This document shows, piece by piece, positions 34,036-41,610 of a stretch of DNA of 64,000 bases. The position numbers and the translations under genes are program-made. Within the stretch, counting starts at the first letter, position 1. Each line of letters opens with the position of its first letter. Source of the stretch: Candidatus Villigracilis saccharophilus. Its GTDB lineage: Bacteria > Chloroflexota > Anaerolineae > Anaerolineales > Villigracilaceae. The stretch covers positions 35,935 to 99,934 of the forward strand of contig JADJNA010000023.1 of the NCBI GenBank assembly GCA_016709305.1, in the 5' to 3' direction. The notes below the pieces were generated by a model. That model was not told the DNA's origin and did no database searches. It saw nothing but the letters and a program-made list of their open reading frames with translations.

Positions 34036-34880
34036 GTGAAACCAAACGATCCATTAGATTATTCATTTTTATATTGAGCGGCATTTTGTTATTGGGTGTC
34101 ATTTTTGTAATTGCGTTAATGACAATTTTTACACCCGTAGGAATGAAGAGCGTACCATCTGCCCAAACGGCAACAGGGATCTCAACCCCACTGGCTGCTG
34201 AAATTATCGACGCGAAAGGTGCACCCATGCGCCTTGTGCCCGCGGGGGATTTCATTATGGGCAGCGATGACGAGATGGCTCGTGATGCCCAGCCTGCTCA
34301 TAGGGTCAGCCTGCCGGACTTCTATATGGATGTCTATGAGGTGACTCGGGCACGCTATATGGAGTGTGTCGATGCCGGGGTATGTAGTGACCACCTAAAT
34401 GTTCCCAACTTTGAAGATTACTTTAAAGATTCCAACTTCCCAATGTCAGGACTGAACTGGGAGCAGGCAAAAGCCTATTGCGAATGGCGCGGCGCACGCC
34501 TGCCGGGTGAAGCGGAATGGGAGAAAGCCGCGCGCGGGACGGATGGGCGTACTTATCCATGGGGAGAGGAATATGACCCGGCATATTTTCAAGCGGACGC
34601 TGGCGGTTCTCATGAGGTTGGAATCTATGAAAAAGGCAAAAGCCCATATGGGATGTACGATATGGCGGGTAATGGCTGGGAATGGACGGCGGACCCGTTG
34701 ACAGTCTATCCGGGTAACCAGGGAGACCACAGCTACTACCGCGAGACGGATCGGGTTTTACGCGGCGGCTCGTGGGATCATCCCGACCGTTACATTGTCA
34801 GTACCTGGTACCGTTTTGCCAGCAATATGGGAGACAATTCAGGCTATATCGGCTTTCGCTGCGCAAAGGATGCCCCGTAA
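34032..34880 (+). CDS. Membrane-anchored SUMF1/FGE-fold protein
   Basis: 282 residues. One TM helix near residues 9-30 is followed by an outward-facing FGE-sulfatase domain: MRLVPAGDFIMGSDDEMARD, DFYMDVYEVTRARYMECV, LPGEAEWEKAARG, LRGGSWDH and IGFRCAKD. The cysteine of active formylglycine-generating enzymes, normally a few residues before the last motif, is replaced (WYRFASNMGDNS). A binding rather than enzymatic role is therefore likely. It is translationally coupled to the TIR gene. SUMF1-fold and TIR domains are often fused in multidomain proteins of filamentous bacteria; here they are split. Confidence 0.88.
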   Translation: MSETKRSIRLFIFILSGILLLGVIFVIALMTIFTPVGMKSVPSAQTATGISTPLAAEIIDAKGAPMRLVPAGDFIMGSDDEMARDAQPAHRVSLPDFYMDVYEVTRARYMECVDAGVCSDHLNVPNFEDYFKDSNFPMSGLNWEQAKAYCEWRGARLPGEAEWEKAARGTDGRTYPWGEEYDPAYFQADAGGSHEVGIYEKGKSPYGMYDMAGNGWEWTADPLTVYPGNQGDHSYYRETDRVLRGGSWDHPDRYIVSTWYRFASNMGDNSGYIGFRCAKDAP

Positions 34881-34905
34881 AACATCCCATCATGTTGATA
34901 TATTC

Positions 34906-34935
34906 AAAAGCCAGTCCGCTGCGGGACTGGCTTTT
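34906..34935 (+). terminator. Terminator of the TIR-SUMF1 operon
   Basis: AAAAGCCAGTCC (34906-34917) pairs perfectly with GGACTGGCTTTT (34924-34935), ending in T4. Confidence 0.85.
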
Positions 34936-34978
34936 CCTTCCGCGCTTACCATATTCACCGTCCAAATAATTTTGGAAA

Positions 34979-34984
34979 TATAAT
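34979..34984 (+). promoter_or_regulatory. -10 box placed for leaderless RAYT mRNA
   Basis: TATAAT is followed by 6 nt (TGCCGA) and the ATG at 34991. No Shine-Dalgarno sequence can fit between the start site and the ATG. Confidence 0.65.
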
Positions 34985-34990
34985 TGCCGA

Positions 34991-35521
34991 ATGAAATTTG
35001 ATCCCAAAATCCATCATCGCCGTTCGATCCGTTTGCAGGGATATGATTACTCTCAGGCAGGCGCATATTTTGTGACCATTGCCACGTGGCAACGCGAGAT
35101 GTTGTTTGGTGAAACCGTAGATGGGGATATGCAATTGAACGATTTTGGGAAAATTGTTTCTGAAAAATGGCAATGGTTGGAAACACAATATGAATATGTG
35201 GAATTGGGCGCATGGGTTGTAATGCCGAATCATTTCCATGGAATTTTGTTGATTCATGATCGTGGTAGGGGCGGGTCGCGACCCGCCCCTACGCCGCCGA
35301 TTAAACCATTGGGCGGATTGATCGGCGCATTCAAAACGGTCTCAACCAAACAGATCAATTTGTTGCGCGATACCGAAGGTCAGGTTGTCTGGCAGCGAAA
35401 TTATTACGAACACATCATTCACAGCGAACCCGAAATGGATAGGATTTCCCGTTACATCGAAGCCAATCCTTTGCGATGGGCGGACGATGATGAAAATCCA
35501 AATCGTGTTCGCCCGTTGTAG
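34991..35521 (+). CDS. REP-associated tyrosine transposase (RAYT, IS200-like)
   Basis: 176 residues. The N-terminal RRSIRLQGYDYSQAGAYFVT is typical of the family, the HUH motif is MPNHFHGILLI (about 78-88), and the C-terminal YIEANPLRW holds the nucleophilic Tyr. RAYTs cut single-stranded DNA at REP palindromes and spread them. A perfect 28-bp palindrome lies inside the gene at 35265-35292, coding for the Gly/Arg/Pro loop DRGRGGSRPAPTPP. Another 32-bp palindrome starts at the last sense codon and includes the stop. The gene therefore carries its own likely substrates. Confidence 0.92.
   Translation: MKFDPKIHHRRSIRLQGYDYSQAGAYFVTIATWQREMLFGETVDGDMQLNDFGKIVSEKWQWLETQYEYVELGAWVVMPNHFHGILLIHDRGRGGSRPAPTPPIKPLGGLIGAFKTVSTKQINLLRDTEGQVVWQRNYYEHIIHSEPEMDRISRYIEANPLRWADDDENPNRVRPL
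35265..35292. repeat. REP palindrome inside the RAYT gene
   Basis: GTAGGGGCGGGTCG (35265-35278) is followed directly by its exact reverse complement (to 35292). The frame of the host gene is kept. Confidence 0.85.
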
Positions 35522-35547
35522 GGGTCGTTCGCGAACGACCCCTACAA
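35516..35547. repeat. REP palindrome at the RAYT stop codon
   Basis: TTGTAGGGGTCGTTCG (35516-35531) is followed by its exact reverse complement (35532-35547). It shares the outer GTAGGGG/CCCCTAC arms with the palindrome inside the gene but has a different core. It overlaps the stop TAG at 35519-35521 and may also terminate transcription. Confidence 0.85.
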
Positions 35548-35574
35548 TTGACGTATAATCACCCCATCGTGGAT

Positions 35575-35674
35575 ATGACACCTGAATCCCAACGCCCCCT
35601 CAAAGTCTTTCTCTGCCACGCCCACGCGTGGCCGTGACCCCGTGCGCGGACTTTACACCCGCCTGACCAAGATA
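35575..35674 (+). pseudogene. Remnant of a second TIR gene
   Basis: ATG 35575 begins MTPESQRPLKVFLCHAHA, the first strand and loop of a TIR domain. The next residues appear in another frame (GRDPVRGLYTRLTK) before a stop at 35674. These match the start of the intact TIR protein (KVFLIHTHRDRKAVHDLYSC). The rest of the domain is gone. TATAAT at 35554-35559 precedes it, so it may have kept its promoter. It lies directly beside the REP palindrome. Confidence 0.75.
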
Positions 35675-35729
35675 TGATAGCTTGAATTAAACCATCATGA
35701 AAAAAATGTGTGAATCTAACCAGGTATTT

Positions 35730-36176
35730 ATGAAGAGCAAAATAATACTCTCAATTGTAGTTATTCTTTTAGCTTCGCTTGGGTGTAAAACAGTTTCTAA
35801 TGTGAATATTCCATTATCAACAGCGACGATGACATTAATGTCTCCAACAAATACAGCCAATGTCACTGAACAGGTTTGGGCACAGCTTATAATGGTAGAC
35901 ACTGAGGATGAAGCTGTACAGGTGCTTGATCGCTTGGGTAAAGGTGAAGATTGGAACAAAATTGCGGCAGAGGTATCAACTGATACAAATACTGCTGATA
36001 TTGGCGGGGACTTAGGATGGTTTGGCAGAGGTGTAATGGTTAAAGAATTTGAAGATGCTGCTTTTTCTTTAGAGGTTGGTGCGATAAGCCAGCCAGTAAA
36101 AACTGATTTTGGTTACGCTATTATTCGTGTTCTTGGACACGAATTTCGTTCTGTGAATATAACTGCGACACCTTAG
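35730..36176 (+). CDS. Lipoprotein with parvulin-type (PpiC) domain
   Basis: About 148 residues from ATG 35730, chosen because it gives a clean lipoprotein signal with lipobox LASLGC; ATG 35697 would add 11 residues. The rest is one PpiC-type rotamase unit: EDEAVQVLDRLGKGEDWNKI, GGDLGWFGRGVMVKEFEDAA and ISQPVKTDFGYAIIRV. The N-terminal chaperone part of PrsA/SurA is absent. It probably helps fold secreted proteins outside the membrane. The gene is more A/T-rich than its neighbours, which suggests transfer. Confidence 0.8.
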   Translation: MKSKIILSIVVILLASLGCKTVSNVNIPLSTATMTLMSPTNTANVTEQVWAQLIMVDTEDEAVQVLDRLGKGEDWNKIAAEVSTDTNTADIGGDLGWFGRGVMVKEFEDAAFSLEVGAISQPVKTDFGYAIIRVLGHEFRSVNITATP

Positions 36177-36276
36177 TTTATTTCTTAAAATAAGTCAAAA
36201 ACTTTTTGAAGAAGAATTAACTTCCCCCGTCGCGTGAAGCGTAATTCGTTCATCAGTTATAATCCCCTAGCACCTC

Positions 36277-36314
36277 AATCGTAAATCCCAAATCGACAAT
36301 CGGAAATCGTAAAT
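36277..36314. repeat. Degenerate AATCGTAAAT repeat running into the glyQS start
   Basis: AATCGTAAAT occurs at 36277-36286 and 36305-36314 with related units AAATCGACAATCGG between. The last copy supplies the ATG of glyQS. A TATAAT lies at 36258-36263. Confidence 0.5.
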
Positions 36315-39306
36315 GACGAAACCCTCCTCCTTTCAAGAAATCATCCTCAAACTTCAAGACTTCTGGGCATCGCACGGATGCCTGATCACACAGCCCTACT
36401 ACACCCAGGTAGGCGCAGGGACGATGAACCCCGCCACCTTCCTGCGCGTGCTCGGACCCGAGCCGTGGAACGTGGCATACGTCGAGCCGTCTGTCCGCCC
36501 CGATGACGGGCGTTACGGTGAGAATCCCAACCGCTTCCAACTCCACACCCAGTATCAAGTCATCCTCAAGCCCGACCCAGGCAACCCGCAGGAACTTTAC
36601 CTCGAGTCGCTCAAAGCCCTCGGTATCGACCCGCGCCAGCACGACATCCGCTTCGTGGAAGATAACTGGGAACAGCCCGCCATCTCCGCGTGGGGCTTGG
36701 GCTGGGAGGTCTGGCTCGACGGGCAGGAGATCACGCAGTTCACCTACTTCCAGCAGATGGGCGGCGTGGCGCTCGACCCCGTCTCGGTTGAGATCACCTA
36801 CGGGCTCGAACGCATCCTCATCGCGCTCAACAACGCCAAAGCGATCTGGAACGAGGAATACGGCGCAGGCGTCACCTACGGCGAGATCCGCCGTCAGGAA
36901 GAGTTCGAACACTCCAAATATTATTTCGAGACCGCCGACGTCGAACGCGTCCGCGCCATGTACGACCTCTTCTCCGCCGAAGCCGACGCCTGTCTCGCGC
37001 AAGGTCTCATCGTCCCCGCGCACGACTACGTCCTCAAATGCTCGCACTGCTTCAATATTTTAGATACCCGCGGCGCAATTTCTGTTGCTGAAAGACAAGC
37101 ATTCTTTAGACGCATTCGCGAACTCGCGAAGGGTGTGGCGGTAGCTTATGGGGAGCAGCGCAAGGACTTCGAATATCCGTTACTCAAAGAAAAGTCAACA
37201 TCAACTGGCCCACGTTCAACATTAGACGCCTGCAAATTCATCCTTCATCCTTCATCCTTCATCCTTGAAATTGGAGTTGAAGAATTACCCGCCAACGATG
37301 TCGACTCCGCCTACGAACAACTCAGCCAACGGATTCCTTCCTTGTTAAGTGAACTTAGACTCGACTACGGAAATATTCGCATCTTCACTACCCCTCGGCG
37401 GATCGTTGTTTCAATTGACTCTCTCTCCCCGAATCAGCCAGACCGCGAAGACCTCGTCAAAGGTCCGCCCGCTGATAAAGCCTTCGACAAAGACGGCAAG
37501 CCCACGCAAGCCGCGCTTGGTTTTGCGAAGAAAAATAATCTTGACCCTGCCACGCTCGAAGCCCGCGAGATCGACGGCGGAAAATACGTGGCGGCTGTCG
37601 TCAAACAAAAGGGACGCCCCACCCCCGAAGTCCTCGTGGATGCGTTGCCCAAATTGGTCGAAAGCATCAAGTTTGAAAAGTCCATGCGATGGAACGACTC
37701 AGGCATTGCCTTCTCGCGTCCCATCCGCTGGTACGTTGCTCTGCTCGGTGACATGGTCATCCCGTTTGAATATGCTGGCGTCGCCTCTGGCAACATCTCC
37801 CGCGGACTTCGCCCCTACGGCTCACCCGATATCACCATCCCATCTGCCGATAAATATTTTGAGATCATCCGTGAAGCAGGCATCCTGCTCGATAAAGAAG
37901 AACGCAAAGACTCCATCGTCGAACAGGTTAACCAAGCCGCAGCCTTGCTTGGCGGCGAAGCTATCATCGAAGAAGGCTTGCTCAATGAAGTCACCAACCT
38001 GATCGAAATGCCCACCGCTGTCATGGGCGGCTTCAATGAAGAATTTCTTTCATTACCAAGAGATGTGTTGATCTCTGTAATGAAGAAACACCAACGGTAT
38101 TTTCCGGTCCGCAAGGGACGGGCGCAGCATGCTGCGCCCCTGCTCCCGAACTTTATTGCCATCCGCAACGGTGACGACATTCACATCGACACCGTCCGCG
38201 AAGGAAATGAACATGTGCTCGGCGCGCGCTTTGCCGATGCCAACTTCTTCGTCCGCGAAGATGTCAAACTCAAGCTCGAAGAATATCGTCCCAAGTTGTC
38301 CGCGTTGACCTTCCACACCAAGCTTGGCTCCATGCTCGATAAATCCGACCGTATCTTGAAACTCGGCGCGGAAGTGGGCGCCATCCTCGGCTTCAAAGGT
38401 GTGGACGAGATCAAGCCGCTCGGACGCGCTGTCTATCTCGCCAAAGCAGATCTTGTGACTCAGATGGTCACAGAAATGACCTCCCTGCAAGGAATCATCG
38501 GCGGCGAATATGCGCTGCGCTCTGGTGAATCTGCCGAAGTGGCGTTGGCAATTTCTGAACAATATCAAACCGTGCCGCAAAGCAAGGTCGGTGTGGCGCT
38601 TGCTCTCGCAGACCGCATCGACTCGCTCGTCGGTCTCTTCGGCGCGGGGCTCGCTCCCACAGGCGCGAAAGATCCCTTCGGTCTGCGCCGCGCCGCCATC
38701 GGCGTCGTTCAACCGCTCATCGAACACGGCATGGACTTTGACCTCGCCCTCGCTGTCCAAAAGTCCGCGAAGACTCAGCCGCTCGAAGTCACTGCCGATG
38801 CGCAGAAACAAATTCTCGAATTCATCGCAGGTCGCTTGAAAGTAGTCCTCGGCGACATGGGATTCAAGCACGATGTCATCGAAGCCGTGCTTGCGGCGCA
38901 ATCAAATAACCCTGCGGGAACTGTCCACGCGGTGAAGCAACTGTCCGCTTGGGTGGGACGCGAAGATTGGTCATCCATTTTGGACGGCTTTGCCCGCTGT
39001 GTCCGCATCCTGAGATCGCAGACCGTGGACAATGGACAGTGGACCGTAGATGAGAGTAGATTCGTTGATAAGGAAGAGAAAGACCTTTATCAGGCATTCC
39101 AAAAAACAGTCAACGGTCAACCGTCCACCGTCGACGAATTTCTAGAGATCGTCACAAAACTCATCCCATCCATCACCGCCTTCTTCGATAAAGTGCTGGT
39201 CATGGCGGAGGATGCGAAAGTAAAAGAGAACAGGCTGGGCTTACTGCAGAAGATAGCGGGGCTCGCGAACGGGGTGGCGGACCTGGGCAAACTCGAAGGA
39301 TTTTAG
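36313..39306 (+). CDS. glyQS: Glycyl-tRNA synthetase, fused alpha and beta subunits
   Basis: 997 residues. Residues 1-290 are the alpha (catalytic, class II) subunit with FQEIILKLQDFWASHGC, RVLGPEPWNVAYVEPSVRP and FTYFQQMGG. From about 316 the beta subunit begins (FILEIGVEELPANDV), with HQRYFPVR, LPNFIAIRNG and the C-terminal anticodon-binding part. Most bacteria encode the two separately. The linker contains four perfect TTCATCC units (37237-37264). Two further repeat-derived segments lie in the beta part at 38120-38139 and 39021-39135, all keeping the frame. Confidence 0.96.
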   Translation: MTKPSSFQEIILKLQDFWASHGCLITQPYYTQVGAGTMNPATFLRVLGPEPWNVAYVEPSVRPDDGRYGENPNRFQLHTQYQVILKPDPGNPQELYLESLKALGIDPRQHDIRFVEDNWEQPAISAWGLGWEVWLDGQEITQFTYFQQMGGVALDPVSVEITYGLERILIALNNAKAIWNEEYGAGVTYGEIRRQEEFEHSKYYFETADVERVRAMYDLFSAEADACLAQGLIVPAHDYVLKCSHCFNILDTRGAISVAERQAFFRRIRELAKGVAVAYGEQRKDFEYPLLKEKSTSTGPRSTLDACKFILHPSSFILEIGVEELPANDVDSAYEQLSQRIPSLLSELRLDYGNIRIFTTPRRIVVSIDSLSPNQPDREDLVKGPPADKAFDKDGKPTQAALGFAKKNNLDPATLEAREIDGGKYVAAVVKQKGRPTPEVLVDALPKLVESIKFEKSMRWNDSGIAFSRPIRWYVALLGDMVIPFEYAGVASGNISRGLRPYGSPDITIPSADKYFEIIREAGILLDKEERKDSIVEQVNQAAALLGGEAIIEEGLLNEVTNLIEMPTAVMGGFNEEFLSLPRDVLISVMKKHQRYFPVRKGRAQHAAPLLPNFIAIRNGDDIHIDTVREGNEHVLGARFADANFFVREDVKLKLEEYRPKLSALTFHTKLGSMLDKSDRILKLGAEVGAILGFKGVDEIKPLGRAVYLAKADLVTQMVTEMTSLQGIIGGEYALRSGESAEVALAISEQYQTVPQSKVGVALALADRIDSLVGLFGAGLAPTGAKDPFGLRRAAIGVVQPLIEHGMDFDLALAVQKSAKTQPLEVTADAQKQILEFIAGRLKVVLGDMGFKHDVIEAVLAAQSNNPAGTVHAVKQLSAWVGREDWSSILDGFARCVRILRSQTVDNGQWTVDESRFVDKEEKDLYQAFQKTVNGQPSTVDEFLEIVTKLIPSITAFFDKVLVMAEDAKVKENRLGLLQKIAGLANGVADLGKLEGF
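37237..37264. repeat. Tandem 7-bp repeat (TTCATCC x4) in the glyQ-glyS linker
   Basis: Four exact copies of TTCATCC cover 28 bp and are translated as FILHPSSFI, right where the beta-subunit part begins. Confidence 0.85.
38120..38139. repeat. REP-like palindrome inside glyS
   Basis: GGGCGCAGCATGCTGCGCCC is a perfect 20-bp palindrome (position may be off by one base). It encodes part of the extra segment KGRAQHAAP between HQRYFPVR and LLPNFIAIRNG, which are adjacent or nearly so in the family. Confidence 0.75.
39021..39135. repeat. Inverted GTGGAC/GTCCAC-rich repeat arms inside glyS
   Basis: GACCGTGGACAATGGACAG and the following bases to 39050 form one arm. CAGTCAACGGTCAACCGTCC and the following bases to 39135 form the roughly complementary arm. 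They are translated as TVDNGQWTVDE and TVNGQPSTVDE around a native-looking VDKEEKDLYQAFQ segment. Confidence 0.6.
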
Positions 39307-39312
39307 TACTTC

Positions 39313-39338
39313 CGGGAACAAGTCAACACTTGTTCCCG
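39313..39338 (+). terminator. Terminator of glyQS
   Basis: CGGGAACAAGT (39313-39323) pairs perfectly with ACTTGTTCCCG (39328-39338) around CAAC, followed by TCTTTATTT. Confidence 0.85.
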
Positions 39339-39360
39339 TCTTTATTTAATAAAAGGTGCC

Positions 39361-40266
39361 ATGAATAAAATCCGTACAATTTTCCTGGTTTGCATTTTAA
39401 TGCTCGTCGCTTGTGCCAGCCCTTCATCGGCTGAGCAGACAAATGTTCCCACACTTGATCCAACTGTAACTGCAACTCGCATACCAACAAGCCTGCCGCC
39501 TTCAATTACACCTGCTCCTGTAATAACAATGCCGCCAGGTTTTTCGCCGATCATGTATGGGAAAAAATATGATGCAAATACCTTTTTCCTCCTGCTCGGC
39601 GGGGTGCTTGGCAGTGACTGGATCACGCCGGATGCCGTCACAGACCAGTTTGCCGCGGAGTGGGACTATGATGTGTATACCTTGTCTGAGAGACTTCAGG
39701 TCCACGGCTTTGCGCCCGATTTTTCGCTGCCCAATCAGCTGTACACAATTGGAACAGATGTAACGGTGGATAAAGCCGGGATGGTGGCGGTTGCAAAAGG
39801 ATGGCCTGTTTTACAGCGTGATGCCGAGGAACTTTCATCTGAAAATGTGTTTTACCAGCAGGTTGTTCTGGATTGGTTGAAAGTGGAAGGAGTATCCGCG
39901 CCCGAATCTGGACTGCTCACGATCTTCCGCGTTGATCTCGAAGGGGATGGCGTGGATGAGATTTTCATCAATGCGGTTCATCTGGATGAATCACAGCATA
40001 CAACGAAAACCGGGGATTATTCGATCGTCCTGATGCGCAAGGTCGCGGGGAATGATGCGGTCACTGTGCCTGTTGTGGCGGACGTGTATCGGTCACAGGA
40101 AGCGCAGGTCACTTTCCCGAAGACATATTCCACGACCAATTTTATTGACTTGAATCAGGATGGGGTTTTGGAGATCGTTGTTGGTATTGAGAAATGGGAA
40201 GGGGATGGGGCGGCGGTCTATCAGATCAACGGGCAGGAGGTTGTGGAATGCCTGAGGCTGGAGTAG
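39361..40266 (+). CDS. Lipoprotein of unknown function with Asp-rich loop motifs
   Basis: 301 residues. Signal peptide with lipobox LVAC (Cys19), then a Thr/Pro linker (about 25-60). The C-terminal half has two calcium-binding-like loops, DLEGDGVDEIFI and DLNQDGVLEIVV, of the FG-GAP/VCBS or dockerin-like kind, each followed by a hydrophobic strand. No enzyme motif is visible. It is expected on the outer face of the membrane. The next gene, 4 bp later, also encodes a lipoprotein. Confidence 0.8.
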   Translation: MNKIRTIFLVCILMLVACASPSSAEQTNVPTLDPTVTATRIPTSLPPSITPAPVITMPPGFSPIMYGKKYDANTFFLLLGGVLGSDWITPDAVTDQFAAEWDYDVYTLSERLQVHGFAPDFSLPNQLYTIGTDVTVDKAGMVAVAKGWPVLQRDAEELSSENVFYQQVVLDWLKVEGVSAPESGLLTIFRVDLEGDGVDEIFINAVHLDESQHTTKTGDYSIVLMRKVAGNDAVTVPVVADVYRSQEAQVTFPKTYSTTNFIDLNQDGVLEIVVGIEKWEGDGAAVYQINGQEVVECLRLE

Positions 40267-40270
40267 TAAT

Positions 40271-41014
40271 ATGAAAACCATCGCTCACAATCTGACGAAG
40301 TATTTTCTTTTACCATTGATCCTTGCCAGCCTTGCATGTTCATTTGGAAATTCCATTGCAACGGAACTGCCTGCAACCCCGCAGGAAACTCTTCAGGATG
40401 TGGATGACCTGACGGGTCCGAGCATTGGATATAACGGCATCCGCTTCGTGCTTGACCCTGGGCTGGGTTCACAGCTTCTTGCTTATGATGAAGAGATCGC
40501 TTCACCCTCCGGGCAGGTGGCGCATTACACCCGTTTTGCATTGACGGCAGAAGAGTATTGTCAGACCTGGTGTCTGATGGTGTACCCGGTCAGCGAGTTT
40601 GAGCAGGCGTTTGGAACATTCATCTTTCCGCCCGACGGATACGGTGGCGGGGCAGCGATTGTTTTCAGCGCGCAGGAAAAGACACTGGAATTTCAAAATG
40701 GCAGCGGCGAGCGGGCCTTGCAGGCCTTTGGACAGATGTCATATTTTGTTGGGAGCGAGGCGTTGAAGTATGTCTATCGTGGTATGAGTAGTGACGGGAG
40801 AATTGCCGTGTATCTACAGGTGCCGGTGCAGGCTGATGCCCTGTTCTTTCCGACCCCGACCCTCCCGGTCGGCGGGAATGTGCAGGAGGGAATTTCTGCA
40901 CACAACCGTCAGCTTGCCAAATCTTTGAATACGCTTGAGGCATCAGCGTTCATGCCCGATCTGACTCTGCTCGATGAGTTGGTATCTTCCATTCAAATAC
41001 AAGTCAAAGAATAG
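40271..41014 (+). CDS. Lipoprotein of unknown function
   Basis: 247 residues with a signal peptide and lipobox LASLAC (Cys23). The mature part has YNGIRFVLDPGLGSQL and a cysteine pair (YCQTWC) but no recognised domain. It follows the preceding lipoprotein gene by 4 bp and is closed by a terminator, so the two form an operon. They may act together outside the membrane. Confidence 0.78.
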   Translation: MKTIAHNLTKYFLLPLILASLACSFGNSIATELPATPQETLQDVDDLTGPSIGYNGIRFVLDPGLGSQLLAYDEEIASPSGQVAHYTRFALTAEEYCQTWCLMVYPVSEFEQAFGTFIFPPDGYGGGAAIVFSAQEKTLEFQNGSGERALQAFGQMSYFVGSEALKYVYRGMSSDGRIAVYLQVPVQADALFFPTPTLPVGGNVQEGISAHNRQLAKSLNTLEASAFMPDLTLLDELVSSIQIQVKE

Positions 41015-41035
41015 TCACCAATAATTACTGAATCT

Positions 41036-41073
41036 AAAAGGTCAGCAGGACGGATACAATGCTGACCTTTTTT
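41036..41073 (+). terminator. Terminator of the lipoprotein operon
   Basis: AAAAGGTCAGCA (41036-41047) pairs with TGCTGACCTTTT (41060-41071), with T continuing to 41073. Confidence 0.88.
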
Positions 41074-41076
41074 GAG

Positions 41077-41105
41077 TTGATAATTCGGACAAAAATGGTT
41101 ATAAT
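41077..41105 (+). promoter_or_regulatory. Consensus promoter of the small secreted protein
   Basis: TTGATA (41077-41082) and TATAAT (41100-41105) with 17-bp spacing, immediately after the terminator. The leader to the ATG at 41203 is about 90 nt. Confidence 0.82.
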
Positions 41106-41202
41106 TAGGGTAGTTCGAGTTTAGATTTTTGTGGTGTATTTTCCATATTGTGGCAGGTATTCGACATACACCTGTTGCAGCCAGATAAAAAGGAGAATCA
41201 AA

Positions 41203-41457
41203 ATGTCCAAATCGATCGTTCGAATTGTTTTTGCTGTATTGATCAGCGTTGGCGCCATTGCGATGGCTGCCTCCACCAGTGTTCAGGCAAAAGTAAAAAC
41301 TATTTTGCAAAAGCCAGGGGCAAGCATGAGCGCCTCTGTTTCTGCGAAAGATCAAGCTTTTGGAAAAGCCGGCGGGCGTGATCGCTATCAGTTCCAGAAT
41401 GAATTCGGTTCAGGCGAAGGCCATGATTGTGGTTCTGATCCGACATCAGATTACTAA
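41203..41457 (+). CDS. Small secreted protein of unknown function, 84 aa
   Basis: The start ATG 41203 is set by AGGAGA upstream. A signal peptide with Ala-rich cleavage region (VGAIAMAASTSVQAK) covers about 1-29. The mature 55 residues are polar, with GRDRYQFQNEFGSGEGHDCG and a single Cys, ending SDPTSDY. It has its own strong promoter and terminator, which points to a well-expressed exported peptide. No family is recognised. Confidence 0.75.
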   Translation: MSKSIVRIVFAVLISVGAIAMAASTSVQAKVKTILQKPGASMSASVSAKDQAFGKAGGRDRYQFQNEFGSGEGHDCGSDPTSDY

Positions 41458-41500
41458 ACCTTGATATTGCAAAAATACATTTACTGGTAATTCTTGATCT

Positions 41501-41532
41501 AAACGGGACGGATTGAAACTCCGCCCCGTTTT
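41501..41532 (+). terminator. Terminator of the small secreted protein gene
   Basis: AAACGGGACGGA (41501-41512) pairs with TCCGCCCCGTTT (41520-41531), one mismatch, followed by TTCTT. Confidence 0.75.
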
Positions 41533-41610
41533 CTTATTCTTAAAGTCCCGGGGGTGGAATTATTTCTTAATTTGCCAAATCGCTGAATACGTCTATAATT
41601 CAACCACCCT

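Noticed and set aside
36253..37047. 264-aa minus-strand ORF opposite glyQS
   Set aside because: Antisense shadow caused by the high GC third positions in the alpha-subunit part.
37237..37264. TTCATCC tandem units as a CRISPR or phase-variable tract
   Set aside because: Four 7-bp units without spacers are not a CRISPR. Unit changes would shift the frame of an essential gene, so phase variation is unlikely.
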